DNA from: Pseudomonas tolaasii NCPPB 2192
GTDB taxonomy: Bacteria > Pseudomonadota > Gammaproteobacteria > Pseudomonadales > Pseudomonadaceae
DNA: 64,000 bases
Direction of reading: 5' to 3'
NCBI RefSeq assembly: GCF_002813445.1
Contig: NZ_PHHD01000001.1
Location: forward strand, 4,650,001 to 4,714,000
Part shown: piece by piece, positions 45,562-54,606 of the stretch
How positions within the stretch are numbered: position 1 is the first letter of the stretch
How the letters are laid out: the number at the start of each line of letters is the position of its first letter
Notes under the pieces: generated by a model
Seen by the model: only the letters and a program-made list of their open reading frames with translations
Told to the model about the DNA's origin: nothing
Databases searched by the model: none
Position numbers and translations under genes: made by a program

Positions 45562-46407
45562 CTACCGAATATCCTGCACCGAAAACCCAAACCGGCTCCT
45601 GAACCGCATCGAAAACCGCGACAGCGCCCGATACCCGCACGCATCCGCAATCTGCGACACGCCCAGGTGCGTCGTCTGCAGCAACATCATCGCGTGGTGC
45701 ATGCGAATCTCCGTCAGCAACGTACTGAAGCTAACCCCTTCATCTGCCAGCCGACGGCGCAAGGTCGCTTCACTCACCGCTAATTCACGGCCAGCCAGCG
45801 CGGCGGTCCAGGGCTGTTCGGGTGACTTGGCCAAGAGGTGGGTCAAGCGCTCCGCAAGGCCTGGTGCAGAGGGGCGTGAGTAGATAATGCCGCGCTCCTG
45901 CAGCGCCAGGAGCAGGCCCAATGCGCGGTGGGTGCGCTGGAGGCCCGAGACGTCTGGTGACTCAATGCCGCGAATGCAGAACTGCAGCGAATCGTTCAGC
46001 CCTTCATCCAGCGAAATTTGCCGGCAGACCTCGACTGTAGAGGCCGGCGTGAGCACATGGCCGTAACGCTGATGAAATTCAGTGAGCAGCGCCGGGGCAA
46101 ACGTCAGGAACTGCGCGGTGTAGGGCGCGCCGTCATCGGCGAGGGTCTTTTGCACGTTGACCTGGGTGTTTTTGGCCACGGCCAGCAGGCTTCCGGCGTC
46201 TTCCACCGCCCAGCGCCCGGTGGCATTTTCCACGACCAATGCGCCACAGGTGACCACCAGCAATGTGGCTTCGAAAAAGCGGAAGTCCCGCGCGTAGTGC
46301 CCGCGCGCCAACTGCGGCCGCGCGAGGGTGCACACGTCTTGGGGTTGCAGCAGCGCGCCGGAGGGCAAGCGCCATTGGGCGCGCAGGTCGGGGAGCGGTT
46401 TAGTCAA
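45562..46407 (-). CDS. AraC-family transcriptional regulator
   Basis: A 281-residue regulator with a C-terminal pair of HTH motifs (about residues 180-281): LAVSEATLRRRLADEGVSF and the second motif LGVSQIADACGYRALSRFSM with RFRSRFG. The N-terminal part is a sensor of unknown ligand. The start is TTG at 46407, which overlaps the end of the PEBP-like gene by 8 nt; no ATG is available near the N-terminus. It may regulate that upstream gene. Confidence 0.82.
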   Translation of the reverse strand: MTKPLPDLRAQWRLPSGALLQPQDVCTLARPQLARGHYARDFRFFEATLLVVTCGALVVENATGRWAVEDAGSLLAVAKNTQVNVQKTLADDGAPYTAQFLTFAPALLTEFHQRYGHVLTPASTVEVCRQISLDEGLNDSLQFCIRGIESPDVSGLQRTHRALGLLLALQERGIIYSRPSAPGLAERLTHLLAKSPEQPWTAALAGRELAVSEATLRRRLADEGVSFSTLLTEIRMHHAMMLLQTTHLGVSQIADACGYRALSRFSMRFRSRFGFSVQDIR

Positions 46408-47038
46408 CGCTGAGCAGCTCGTCAGGGGCCAGGGTGTAAGTGCCGGTCAGGCTGGCCTGGGCAAGAACATGACCTTGCAACGCAGCCAGCACGGCGGCGC
46501 CATTGAGTGCACCTTGTACCTCCAGGTGCGCAACGTCCAGTGCGTACAAGGTGAAAATGTAATGGTGCAGACGTTCGTCGTTCCACGGTGGGCAGGGGCC
46601 GTCGTAGCCGAAATAGTCACCGGCCATCTGTGGGTCGCCGGCAAACCACAGGCTGTAGTCGTTCAAACCATGGCGCAGGCCGCCGACGATTTGCGGGCCG
46701 CTTTTGCCATGGGCGGTGATGCTTGCGCTATGGCTGCCGGCGCTGATTTCACGGGCTCCGGCGGGGATGTCCAGCAGCAGCCAGTGGTAAAAGTCCACGC
46801 GCGGCAGGTTGAGGGCCACGCGTTTGCCTTCCTGATTGACGTCGTCGCCGACGCTGGGCACGTCCGGGTCGTGGCACACCAGCGCAAATGACTGGGTGCC
46901 TGGCGGCACGTCGACCCAGGCCAGGTGCGGGTTGCGGTTGCTCGAGAGCGCGTAGTGATGGGCGGCATCGGGAACGGCGAAGGCGTATTCGCCCGGGATG
47001 GCCGTGTTGTCGGCGAAGGCGTGGCTGCTCAGTTTCAT
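46400..47038 (-). CDS. YbhB/YbcL-type Raf-kinase-inhibitor-like (PEBP) protein
   Basis: A 212-residue phosphatidylethanolamine-binding-type protein. The ligand-site blocks are LVCHDPDVPSVG (about residues 53-64), DFYHWLLLDIP and GDYFGYDGPCPPWNDERLHHYIFTLYAL, seen as GYDGPCPPWNDERLHHY. No signal peptide is seen, so it is probably cytoplasmic. It is co-directional with the AraC gene and overlaps it. The function of bacterial members is poorly known. Confidence 0.85.
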   Translation of the reverse strand: MKLSSHAFADNTAIPGEYAFAVPDAAHHYALSSNRNPHLAWVDVPPGTQSFALVCHDPDVPSVGDDVNQEGKRVALNLPRVDFYHWLLLDIPAGAREISAGSHSASITAHGKSGPQIVGGLRHGLNDYSLWFAGDPQMAGDYFGYDGPCPPWNDERLHHYIFTLYALDVAHLEVQGALNGAAVLAALQGHVLAQASLTGTYTLAPDELLSVD

Positions 47039-47239
47039 GGTCGAGCCTGGTGGGGGAGTGAGCGGTTATTCTAGGGTGAGGGCCCGTGTGCATTTTGACT
47101 CACCCAATCAAAAAACCTACCGATACGCTCAATCACGCCTCGCGTATCACCATTGGCTGCCTATGACGGATCGCTGAACGAAAGGTGACTTGTTAGATGG
47201 CATACTGCCATGCTTGAATCGACGAGATTTTAAAAATAT

Positions 47240-47989
47240 ATGAAGCCCTATGTGCAGATCGCAATCAGGACGAAGTCTGAAACCGGTGGTTGGGGCGTTG
47301 GAGAGGCGCTCCTTGCGACGTTAAGCCGGGATGGGGGGTTACTTGTTCCAGAGCAGGTGTCGCACAACGCGGATAAATTCGTCGAGTCGTTCATGGGCGT
47401 GGCCGAGACTGAGGCGTGGTGGGCATCCAAGGGAACCATGCGGGTAAATGGCGCATTGTCGGAGTTTAACGACCACTTCGCCTGGCGGAGAAAGACAACG
47501 ATCAAAAGCACCGGGAGCGTTGTTCACACGATGCGAAATGCCAGGGGGCGATTGGTTCCAGGCTCAGTCCACTTACGCTCGGCCATTAGCGAAAGAGTCG
47601 ATTGGTATTCGCTCTTCAAGGCATGGAGTGAAGTTTTTCCCCCTCAGCTTGGAATGCTGCACCTTTTCAGTAACCCCGAACTCGGCCCTGATACGAAAAA
47701 TAATAGTTTTCAAATCGGCTCATTCAGAGCGGCTTTGAATCCGGTCGTGCCGGATATGGGGTGGGCCATGGTCTACGGCGATGAATTTGCTGAAGAGGTC
47801 GATGTTGAGCGGATTGCTGCATCAGGCTTTCCCATTGAAAAACTGAATAATGGGTATCTTGTAAGGGTCACAGAAAATATTCAGGATGTGGCAAGCGACT
47901 TTTCGCTGTTCTCACAGCGCCGGGCCGAGCTTAAGAGTCTGTTTCGAGCAGATTTTTTCTTTAATGAAAATGAGCCATCGGCTGATTGA
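47240..47989 (+). CDS. Hypothetical protein (possible DUF3396-like immunity-type)
   Basis: A 249-residue soluble protein. It has no recognised catalytic motif. The late block GWAMVYGDEFAEEVDVERIA with NNGYLVRVTE recalls DUF3396-type proteins that often sit beside polymorphic toxins, but I cannot confirm this. The gene has modest GC and lies in the accessory stretch between the CDI remnants and other orphan genes. RBS is weak. Confidence 0.5.
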   Translation: MKPYVQIAIRTKSETGGWGVGEALLATLSRDGGLLVPEQVSHNADKFVESFMGVAETEAWWASKGTMRVNGALSEFNDHFAWRRKTTIKSTGSVVHTMRNARGRLVPGSVHLRSAISERVDWYSLFKAWSEVFPPQLGMLHLFSNPELGPDTKNNSFQIGSFRAALNPVVPDMGWAMVYGDEFAEEVDVERIAASGFPIEKLNNGYLVRVTENIQDVASDFSLFSQRRAELKSLFRADFFFNENEPSAD

Positions 47990-48062
47990 TCGCTCCACGC
48001 TGGAGAGCGATCAACTCTCCCACGAACACAACATCTCCACGAGGCATCAATGAAGAAGTGCC

Positions 48063-48536
48063 ATGAAAACAATTAGGACGACAGAGCCGGTCAGGTCTAC
48101 AAAATACGAGCGCTGGAAGTCTCAATGGTCGGATCAGTCCGAGTTGGATGAGAGTTCTTTTATCAGTGATGTTGTACATCCTGAAGATGTCTTGTTGTTT
48201 TCCAAAGTCTTGTTTCCGGACTTTGTTTGTCATGAGTCGGGTGTGTTTCTGGAGAGCAGATTTACCCCTGAGGCATTCTCCGAGTGGATGGAGGGTTGTG
48301 ATAATGATGTGGCAGCGGTTGAGAAGCTTTTGAATCACGTGCATCTGTACGATGTGTTTGGCGGCTGCCGGGACAGGGTGGATGATGCTGTTTATGAACA
48401 GCTGTGCAGGATTGTTGCTCAGTCATGGAGGATGGTGTTGTTGAGTCAGTTCCCAGACAAGCAATTTTGTGTGCAAGCGATAATATCTGATCAGGAATAT
48501 GGTCCAGTGGTTACTTTTTCACAGCTCAAAACGTAG
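48063..48536 (+). CDS. Hypothetical protein in accessory stretch
   Basis: A 157-residue acidic soluble protein (SDQSELDESSFISDVVHPED) of low GC compared with core genes. No family was recognised. Its size, composition and place among orphan immunity genes suggest an immunity or accessory role, which is inference only. The next gene starts about 20 nt downstream. Confidence 0.5.
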   Translation: MKTIRTTEPVRSTKYERWKSQWSDQSELDESSFISDVVHPEDVLLFSKVLFPDFVCHESGVFLESRFTPEAFSEWMEGCDNDVAAVEKLLNHVHLYDVFGGCRDRVDDAVYEQLCRIVAQSWRMVLLSQFPDKQFCVQAIISDQEYGPVVTFSQLKT

Positions 48537-48556
48537 GCAGCCAAGTGAGACAGGTA

Positions 48557-48964
48557 ATGAGCAGTGATCGGGATGCATTGGAGAAAATCCTGGGCGGCGC
48601 CATCGAGCAGCGTGGGCAGCGTGCTGTACCAGGCTTGAGTCCTGTTGAGGGCGTTGAGTTCGTTTACTACGAGGATGATGGAAAGAGTAAGGCAAAGAAG
48701 CAGTTCAACGCGCTCCTGGACGCGGCCGGAGTGATAAGAGCCACCAGCGGCGGGGTTGTTTCCGACAGTTGCAACATTCATCTGCCGGATGGGCTTCAGT
48801 TCCATGCACTCTCTTACCATGGTGATAGAGAGGGCTGGCGCGAAGCTGTTGAGGCTGGAGCAAAGGCCCGTGGCTTGCTCCTTGCCCGAATTGACGGTGA
48901 CCGGTTTGTTGTGTCCGACGGGCGTTCGATTGCCTTGTCAGATTGCAAGGTGGAGTTTCCTTGA
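48557..48964 (+). CDS. Hypothetical small protein
   Basis: A 135-residue soluble protein, MSSDRDALEKILGGAIEQRG at the start and GLLLARIDGDRFVVSDG near the end. An in-frame GTG at 48545 could add four residues. No domain was recognised. It follows the previous hypothetical gene closely and may be co-transcribed. Confidence 0.5.
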   Translation: MSSDRDALEKILGGAIEQRGQRAVPGLSPVEGVEFVYYEDDGKSKAKKQFNALLDAAGVIRATSGGVVSDSCNIHLPDGLQFHALSYHGDREGWREAVEAGAKARGLLLARIDGDRFVVSDGRSIALSDCKVEFP

Positions 48965-49117
48965 AGCTGTTTTGTGATCCGCTGCAATCCGTCGCCTGAC
49001 GCTGGGCCGCTCTAGCGCGAGGAAAGGGCACGGTTTAGGTGCCCTGCATACCCGGTATTCGAAGTGGCTCGTCTTCCCCTGAAACCTCGAAGGCAATGCC
49101 GTCCAGGATCTGGCTAG

Positions 49118-49999
49118 TCACTCTGCCACCTCATTCTCCAAAGCGCCGATGCCGGCAATTTCGATGCGAACGACATCACCCGACTGCAAGAAGCGCGGCG
49201 GCGTAAAGCCGATACCCACGCCCACCGGAGTGCCGGTCACAATGACATCACCCGGCTTGAGCTCGATGCCGGCGGAAATGGTTTCGATCAAGTGAGGGAT
49301 GTCGAATATCAACTGGCCAATGTTGGCGTTCTGACGCAGCTCGCCATTGACCCAGCACTGGATGGTGGCATCCGCGACGTTGACTTCGTCAGGCGTGGAG
49401 ATCCAAGGGCCCATCGGCGCAAAACCATCGAGCGACTTGCCGAGGAACCATTGGCGGTGGTTCTTCTGCAGGTCGCGGGCGGTCATGTCGTTGACGATGG
49501 TGTAACCAAACACGTGAGCGTAGGCGTCTACCTTGCTGATGCCACGGCCGCCTTTACCGATGATCACGGCAAATTCAGCTTCATAGTCGAGCTGGTTCGT
49601 TACATCGGCGTGACGCGGGATTTTGTCGCCTGTGGCAATAACAGTGTCTGGAGTCTTGGTGAAGACCACCGGGAATTCAGGTGCAATTTCGCCGTCTTTG
49701 GCGCTGTGATCGAAACCGGACTTGCTGAACTCGGCTGCATGTTCGTGATAGTTCTTGCCGACACAGAATAGGTTGCGGCGCGGTAGCAGCGGCGCTTTCA
49801 GTGTGACATTTTCCAGTGACTGTCCTTCACCACGCGGTACCAGGTCAGATTTAAGTTGGTCCCATTGTAGTACCAATTGGTTCATGTCGCCGGTAAAGCC
49901 TGAGACAAGCTCGGATACAGGCCAGAAGCGTTCGGTTTCGCTATTCACGATGGCAATAATGCGTTCGCCGGCAGCGTTTTCAAGGGTGGCAAGTTTCAT
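49118..49999 (-). CDS. Fumarylacetoacetate hydrolase family protein
   Basis: A 293-residue FAA-hydrolase-fold enzyme. The acidic metal-binding residues are expected in LDYEAEFAVIIGKGGRG, and CVGKNYHEHAAEF, FTKTPDTVI and VTGTPVGVGIGF are typical blocks. Family members hydrolyse or decarboxylate beta-diketo or 2-keto acids. It is divergent from a FadR-type GntR regulator across a gap with a palindrome, which suggests local control. The substrate is unknown. Confidence 0.87.
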   Translation of the reverse strand: MKLATLENAAGERIIAIVNSETERFWPVSELVSGFTGDMNQLVLQWDQLKSDLVPRGEGQSLENVTLKAPLLPRRNLFCVGKNYHEHAAEFSKSGFDHSAKDGEIAPEFPVVFTKTPDTVIATGDKIPRHADVTNQLDYEAEFAVIIGKGGRGISKVDAYAHVFGYTIVNDMTARDLQKNHRQWFLGKSLDGFAPMGPWISTPDEVNVADATIQCWVNGELRQNANIGQLIFDIPHLIETISAGIELKPGDVIVTGTPVGVGIGFTPPRFLQSGDVVRIEIAGIGALENEVAE

Positions 50000-50034
50000 C
50001 GTTATTGGTCCTCTTGCGGTCTATTTGTGGTTCG

Positions 50035-50112
50035 GTTGTGGCTGGATATAGGACCAAAAAAAGAACCAATGCAACCATCTTTTTGCAGCGTTAGACCCAT
50101 TGGTATACCTTT
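50035..50112. promoter_or_regulatory. Operator-like sites between FAA hydrolase and GntR genes
   Basis: GGTATACC (50102-50109), within ATTGGTATACC, is a short palindrome of the kind bound by FadR-subfamily GntR proteins. Related GGACCA and GAACCAAT half-sites lie at 50061-50079. They sit between the two divergent genes. Confidence 0.5.
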
Positions 50113-50155
50113 AACGCTCATGCACACCCAACCCTCCTGACATAAGGCTTTCAGC

Positions 50156-50863
50156 GTGAGTGAAGCAGTGGCTCAAAAATCCGTTCGTGCCGATGGCGCA
50201 CGGAGCTTGGCCAAGTACCTGGTCGAAGAGATCGAAAGCGGCCGGCTTGCGGCGGGGCAAAAGTTGCCTGCCGAAAGAGAATTGAGCGAATCCTTTCAGG
50301 CCTCCAGGGGCTCAGTCCGGCGTGTTCTGTCCAACCTCAAGGGAATGGGGCTGATCACTCAAACTGTGGGCAGTGGCACTTTTGTTGCCGACAATGTGCG
50401 CCTGGTGGTGCCAGCGATTGAACACCGCACCTCAGCTGTGCAGACCAGTCCTGCCGAACTGATGGAAGCGCGCCTGTTGATCGAAACCCAGATGCCGAGT
50501 CTGATCGTGCGCTACGCCACGGCGGCAGATTTCGAGAAGATGGACGAGTGCATCATCCGCTCGGAAGCCGCTTCTACCATTGAGGAGTTCGAGCACTGGG
50601 ATGGGGCCCTGCATCAGGCGTTCGCGGAAGCAACTCACAACAGCTTTTTCCTTAAAATACTTGAACTCACCACGCAGATTCGGGAAGAGGGCGAGTGGGG
50701 TCGCCTGAAGAAAAACTCGTTGACCCCTGAGCGCCGCAGCCAATATGAAGAGCAGCATCGCGCGATTGTCGATGCCCTGCGTGACCGCGACGAGAAGCTC
50801 TCACGCGAGCTGATCGAAGCGCACCTGATTCAGGTCCAGCGTAACCTCTTTGGTCGGTACTAG
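50156..50863 (+). CDS. GntR-family regulator (FadR/FCD subfamily)
   Basis: A 235-residue regulator with an N-terminal winged HTH (about residues 15-80; GRLAAGQKLPAERELSESFQ and ASRGSVRRVLSNLKGMGLI) and an all-helical FCD effector domain (MEARLLIETQMPSLIV; HWDGALHQAFAEATHN with metal-binding His; HRAIVDALRDRD). It starts with GTG after AAGG. It probably represses the divergent FAA hydrolase gene. Confidence 0.87.
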   Translation: MSEAVAQKSVRADGARSLAKYLVEEIESGRLAAGQKLPAERELSESFQASRGSVRRVLSNLKGMGLITQTVGSGTFVADNVRLVVPAIEHRTSAVQTSPAELMEARLLIETQMPSLIVRYATAADFEKMDECIIRSEAASTIEEFEHWDGALHQAFAEATHNSFFLKILELTTQIREEGEWGRLKKNSLTPERRSQYEEQHRAIVDALRDRDEKLSRELIEAHLIQVQRNLFGRY

Positions 50864-50898
50864 CCTGGTTACTGTAAAAATCACCGAGGCGCATCAAG

Positions 50899-51429
50899 AT
50901 GGATGATGTGGTGAAAACAGCTTGGGCGGATGCAGGCATGAACAACGAGCTTGTGTATGTCAAAACTTACTCCGGCTATCGATCCAGCCGAGCAGACCCG
51001 CTGGGGGTCGAGCATCACGCCACTCCGGATATCAGTGATCGGGCACTGGGTGAGGCTGTATTGGGCGCATTGGCTCATAGCCGTTTTGTGCTTCCCGAGC
51101 CGCGTAAGGATGTGTGGATGCATCCTGAAGCTACGTTTGATCGAGACCTGTACGACAACACATTGACCCTTCACCGGTATAAGCAGTGGGTGGACAGTAA
51201 GTTGGAGCGCTTTGGCTACAAGACGCGACGCGCACTGTTCAAAGACATGAAAAAGTGCAGTATCGAGCGTAGGGGAGGCCAGATAACCATTCGTCCCAGT
51301 CATCATGAAAAACTGGAGTTTTGGAGCGGTAAGGGTATCAGCGAAAGTCTGCATATCGCTGTTCCCTGTGAGAGCGCCCCTGCTGATATCGGTGCGGCCT
51401 TGCGCTTGGCATTTGCCCGGTGTACGTGA
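50899..51429 (+). CDS. CdiI_3-family contact-dependent inhibition immunity protein (orphan)
   Basis: A 176-residue soluble protein matching the CdiI_3 pattern: NNELVYVKTYSGYRSSR with DPLG, LGEAVLGALAHSRFVLP, DVWMHPEATFDRDLYD, YKTRRALFKDMKKCSIE and SAPADIGAALRLAFARC. Such proteins neutralise CdiA toxins delivered by neighbouring cells. No toxin is beside it, and the GntR gene stop is only 35 nt upstream, so it is an orphan probably kept for protection against other strains. Confidence 0.8.
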   Translation: MDDVVKTAWADAGMNNELVYVKTYSGYRSSRADPLGVEHHATPDISDRALGEAVLGALAHSRFVLPEPRKDVWMHPEATFDRDLYDNTLTLHRYKQWVDSKLERFGYKTRRALFKDMKKCSIERRGGQITIRPSHHEKLEFWSGKGISESLHIAVPCESAPADIGAALRLAFARCT

Positions 51430-51550
51430 TGTGGCTCCATTGCCGACGCAGCGGGAGAGCGAGATCGAGCAACTGCTGCCGCATCAGTGGTTGGCGGCAA
51501 AAACCACGCAAGCCCTGATGATTTGGGACTTGCAAGGATGGCGCAATTAA
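51428..51550 (+). pseudogene. Possible IS66-type transposase C-terminal scrap
   Basis: The 40 codons after the CdiI_3 gene read APLPTQRESEIEQLLPHQW, which resembles the C-terminal element of IS66 transposases. No further transposase sequence or terminal repeats were seen, so it is at most a small remnant. Confidence 0.3.
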
Positions 51551-51566
51551 CGGAGGAGCCATAACG

Positions 51567-52184
51567 ATGATTTTGGTTGTTGAAGGAATCAGCGCCAGCG
51601 GGAAAACGACTTGGTGCGCCAAGCATGGAGGGCAACATGTCATTCCTGAAAACGGCCGTTTTGAAAACGAGCCGGATCGGATAAAAGATCCAGTCGGAGC
51701 AGCAACTTTTTGGGCAGAGCGGAACGTGGATCGCTGGCAAAAAGCGTTGGCCATGGAAGACATTTCTTCGTGGGCTTTGTGTGACAGTGACCCTCTCAAG
51801 CTCCACTACATTTGGAGCCTTTGGCAGATCGGCGAGACGAGCGAACACAACTGGCGAATAGAGTGGGACGCCACAAGAGAAACAATCGCACAAGGACGTA
51901 TTGGCTTTGCTGACTGTTACATTGTTGGCCGCATAGATCCTCGGCTGGCGCGAGAGCGAGCCAAAGCAGACACCACCCGCCGACGGAGTGGATTCGAGCT
52001 ACACGTGCGTCTCCAACAAGCTCTGCTGACCTGGTACTCAGCTATGGATGAAGTGCTTCCCGGCAGAGTGCGATTCGGGTTTCCTTCAGAAATGCCAACC
52101 TTGAAAAGCCTTGATGGAAGATATGCGGTGGTGGCCTTTGATCAAATGATCGCATCGCTCCCACGACCTACTTACACCTCTTAG
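51567..52184 (+). CDS. P-loop nucleoside/nucleotide kinase-like protein
   Basis: A 205-residue protein starting MILVVEGISASGKTTWCAKH, a Walker A loop (GISASGKTT, residues 7-15) at the extreme N-terminus as in small kinases. IGFADCYIVGR and an Arg/Lys-rich region RRRSGFELHVRLQ could supply a lid. No substrate was recognised. A GGAGG ribosome-binding site precedes the ATG. It belongs to the accessory stretch and stands alone. Confidence 0.65.
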   Translation: MILVVEGISASGKTTWCAKHGGQHVIPENGRFENEPDRIKDPVGAATFWAERNVDRWQKALAMEDISSWALCDSDPLKLHYIWSLWQIGETSEHNWRIEWDATRETIAQGRIGFADCYIVGRIDPRLARERAKADTTRRRSGFELHVRLQQALLTWYSAMDEVLPGRVRFGFPSEMPTLKSLDGRYAVVAFDQMIASLPRPTYTS

Positions 52185-52394
52185 CGAGGCGGAGTCTTAT
52201 ATAGCAGTTGAAAGCGGATCGATGTGTGGGCGAAGTAAAGATGTGTTCGCCATCCGCTTACCCGGCAACGACGAATTCGGACAAGCCGAATGTAAAAGTA
52301 CAGAGCGAAAAAATGTAGATGACGGCGGGCATAAAAACTCGGCTGCGGGGAAGGGCGGGGTCGTCTCAGCGGGCCAGGTGTGCAACGCGTAGAG

Positions 52395-52950
52395 CTAGAT
52401 CGAGGGCTTATTCATGGTGAGGCGTGGGTCGACCTTGCTCAGGTAACGTCGGGACAGGTCCTCGGGTTGCAGGTTGCGCGCGCCGCCCAGGCGAGTGCCT
52501 TGTTTGCGATGGGCGCTGGAGGCCGCTTCAATCTCGCGCATGATCTGCTCAAAGCGTCGGGTTTTGGTGCCGCACGTCAGGGTTTCGGTATTGCCATGCA
52601 TGGGGTCGCGCAGCCATAGCACGTTGCTGCCTGAGTGCGTGACGGCGTTGAGTAAGGCAGGCAGTGTTTCCCGGAGTTGGTCAGTGCCCATGCGGTGGAG
52701 CAGTGTCAGACGACCGGGTTCGTTGCGGGGATTGAGCCGATCCATCAACGCCAGCAAGGCATCGGGGGCTCACATCGGGACCGACCTTGACGCCCAATGG
52801 ATTGCGAATGCCCCGGAAGTACTCCACATGAGCGCCCTCCAGCTCGGCGGTGCAGGGATAGGTGGGCTGATGCAAGGCTGGGCGTGAGCGCCAGGTATAG
52901 GGTGTCCAGTCAGTGACCATGGCCTGGAAATGTGGGTGTGTCGTCAGCAT
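52395..52950 (-). pseudogene. Broken class II DAHP synthase (plant-type, PhzC/AroF-like) remnant
   Basis: Read leftward, the N-terminal DWTPYTWRSRPALHQPTYP is joined, after an internal deletion of roughly 200 residues, to GAHVEYFRGIRNPLGVKVGP, the conserved core of type II DAHP synthases. A G5 run at 52764-52768 has one extra base; removing it restores DALLALMDRLNPRNEPGRLT, then LRDPMHGNTETL and SRRYLSKVDPRLT. The normal C-terminal helix is also lost. Such enzymes feed shikimate-derived secondary metabolites as well as aromatic amino acids; this copy cannot be active. Confidence 0.8.
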
Positions 52951-53386
52951 TCAGCGTCTCTTTGTCTGTGCGTGAATCGGGGATCCAGCCGGCGCGGGTG
53001 CACTAAGTTGGCGTCTTGTTACACCGGCTGCCGTGGCGATGCCCGGAACGCGTTCTTGCAAAGGTGGCGGTGATAGTGCGGCGCGAAGAGTCAGATGAGA
53101 AATACTATAAAAATCTCTGTTTAATACTATTGACGAGGCTTAGTTGCTTTTTGATGGCGCCCGTATTAATCCATGATGAGCTGTTTGTTTGGTTGTAATT
53201 TTCGGCAGTTGGCGTATAGCGGGGGGGGCGCGACCCTAACTAAAAAAGAGGCTCGAGTCGTCAAGTATCGGGTTTTCTTTCTGATATCTGCAGGCTCTTA
53301 CTAATGACCGCGAAAGTATTTTACTTTATCGGTCGGCTCGCCAATTCTCGCTGGGCGCTCTAAGTGACCTGAGCAGCCAACATCCC
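52951..53386. other. Non-coding stretch, no gene seen
   Basis: This 436-bp gap is partly AT-rich (around 53090-53200) with a G8 run near 53220. Small open frames lack homology and ribosome-binding sites. It marks the right edge of the accessory stretch. Confidence 0.5.
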
Positions 53387-54298
53387 CTAGACCCGGGGAG
53401 CGGCATTGAAGTCGAGCATGGAAATGAAGCTGTCCATCAACGGTGATTCGTTGTGGGTGTTCCAGCTCATATACAGGCCGATGGCCGGGTTGGGGGAGGC
53501 GGTCACGGGGTAGATCCGGCGGAACAGGACCTTGTCGCGCATGATTGAGTTGGCAATCGACTCAGGCACCAGGGCAACGCCGAAACCGCAGGCCACCAAG
53601 CCGATCAAGGTATGGATCTGCGCGGGCTCCTGCACCACCTTGGGGTAAAAACCGGCGGCTTCACACAAGGCGATCAGCTGACTGTGATAGCCGGTGCCCA
53701 GGGCTTCGGGGGTGAATACGAAGTCTTCCCCGGCGAAGTCCCTCAAGTCGATCTGACTTTCCTTTGCCTTCAGGTGATGGGCGGGCAGCGCCATCACGAT
53801 CTCTTCGTCCAGCAACAGGCGTGACTCGACGTTTTCCGCCGAGATCGGCAACTTGCGCATGAAGGCAATATCCGCTTCTCCCGACAGAATGGCCTTGGCC
53901 TGGCTGGAAGAGGGCATCTCCTTGATGATCAACTGGACTTTGGGGTAGGTCTCGCGGAACTGGCGCAGGGTACTGAGCAGTGACTCGTAGTAGGCGATGG
54001 ACACCGCCGTCACCGTGAGTTTGCCAGCAATGCCCTCGGACACCTGGCGTGCGTGTTCGATGCCCAGCTCCAACTCCTTCAACGTGCCGTAAGCCGCATT
54101 CAGAAATGCACCGCCAGCGGGGGTCAGCTTGACCCCGCGTTTATTGCGCGTGAACAGACTGAACCCCAGTTTGTCTTCCAGCCGATTGATGGCTTGGCTC
54201 AACGGGGGCTGGGCCATGTGCAGGCGAATGGCGGCGTTGTGGAAATGCAGCTCTTCAGCCACCGCGATGAATTGGCGTAGCAGGCGGGTTTCGATCAT
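53387..54298 (-). CDS. LysR-family regulator (CatM/BenM-like group)
   Basis: A 303-residue regulator with an N-terminal HTH (about residues 1-60; FIAVAEELHFHNAAIRLHMA and QPPLSQAINRLEDKLGFSLF) of the CatR/BenM kind and a LysR substrate-binding domain (GLVACGFGVALVPESIAN). It is divergent from the SDR gene across a 308-bp gap with dyads, the usual arrangement for control of that operon. Confidence 0.87.
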   Translation of the reverse strand: MIETRLLRQFIAVAEELHFHNAAIRLHMAQPPLSQAINRLEDKLGFSLFTRNKRGVKLTPAGGAFLNAAYGTLKELELGIEHARQVSEGIAGKLTVTAVSIAYYESLLSTLRQFRETYPKVQLIIKEMPSSSQAKAILSGEADIAFMRKLPISAENVESRLLLDEEIVMALPAHHLKAKESQIDLRDFAGEDFVFTPEALGTGYHSQLIALCEAAGFYPKVVQEPAQIHTLIGLVACGFGVALVPESIANSIMRDKVLFRRIYPVTASPNPAIGLYMSWNTHNESPLMDSFISMLDFNAAPRV

Positions 54299-54472
54299 TT
54301 CTTCTGTTCCTTCATTTGAACTGATCTGTGGACTGGGTGCGGCAATGTTACCGGCAAACAGGCGCTCGACTAAAGAATAAACATGGCTAAGTTGAACTTT
54401 GGATCCAAAACTTGCAAGCGCTATCGAGCAGATCCGAATGCCGTGGAGTGGTTTCCGGATGGGCTGTCAGAC

Positions 54473-54531
54473 GAATAATTATCAAGGGATTATTCGGGTT
54501 GAACATCAACTTGATATGAACCAGATATCAA
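54473..54531. promoter_or_regulatory. Two dyads in the LysR/SDR divergent region
   Basis: GAATAAT-N9-ATTATTC (54473-54495) and TTGATAT-N7-ATATCAA (54511-54531) are two perfect inverted repeats, 76 nt or more before the SDR start. They fit LysR recognition and activation sites. The rest of the 308-bp gap shows nothing clear. Confidence 0.55.
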
Positions 54532-54606
54532 CTTGCGCCGTCGTTAGTATTAAACAGCGTGAATATTCATTGTTAAGGTGAGGTGGCACTCAAGAGGAAA
54601 CAGTCA

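Noticed and set aside
53016..53198. A 60-codon frame in the AT-rich gap
   Set aside because: No recognised domain or translation signal; composition shifts within the frame.
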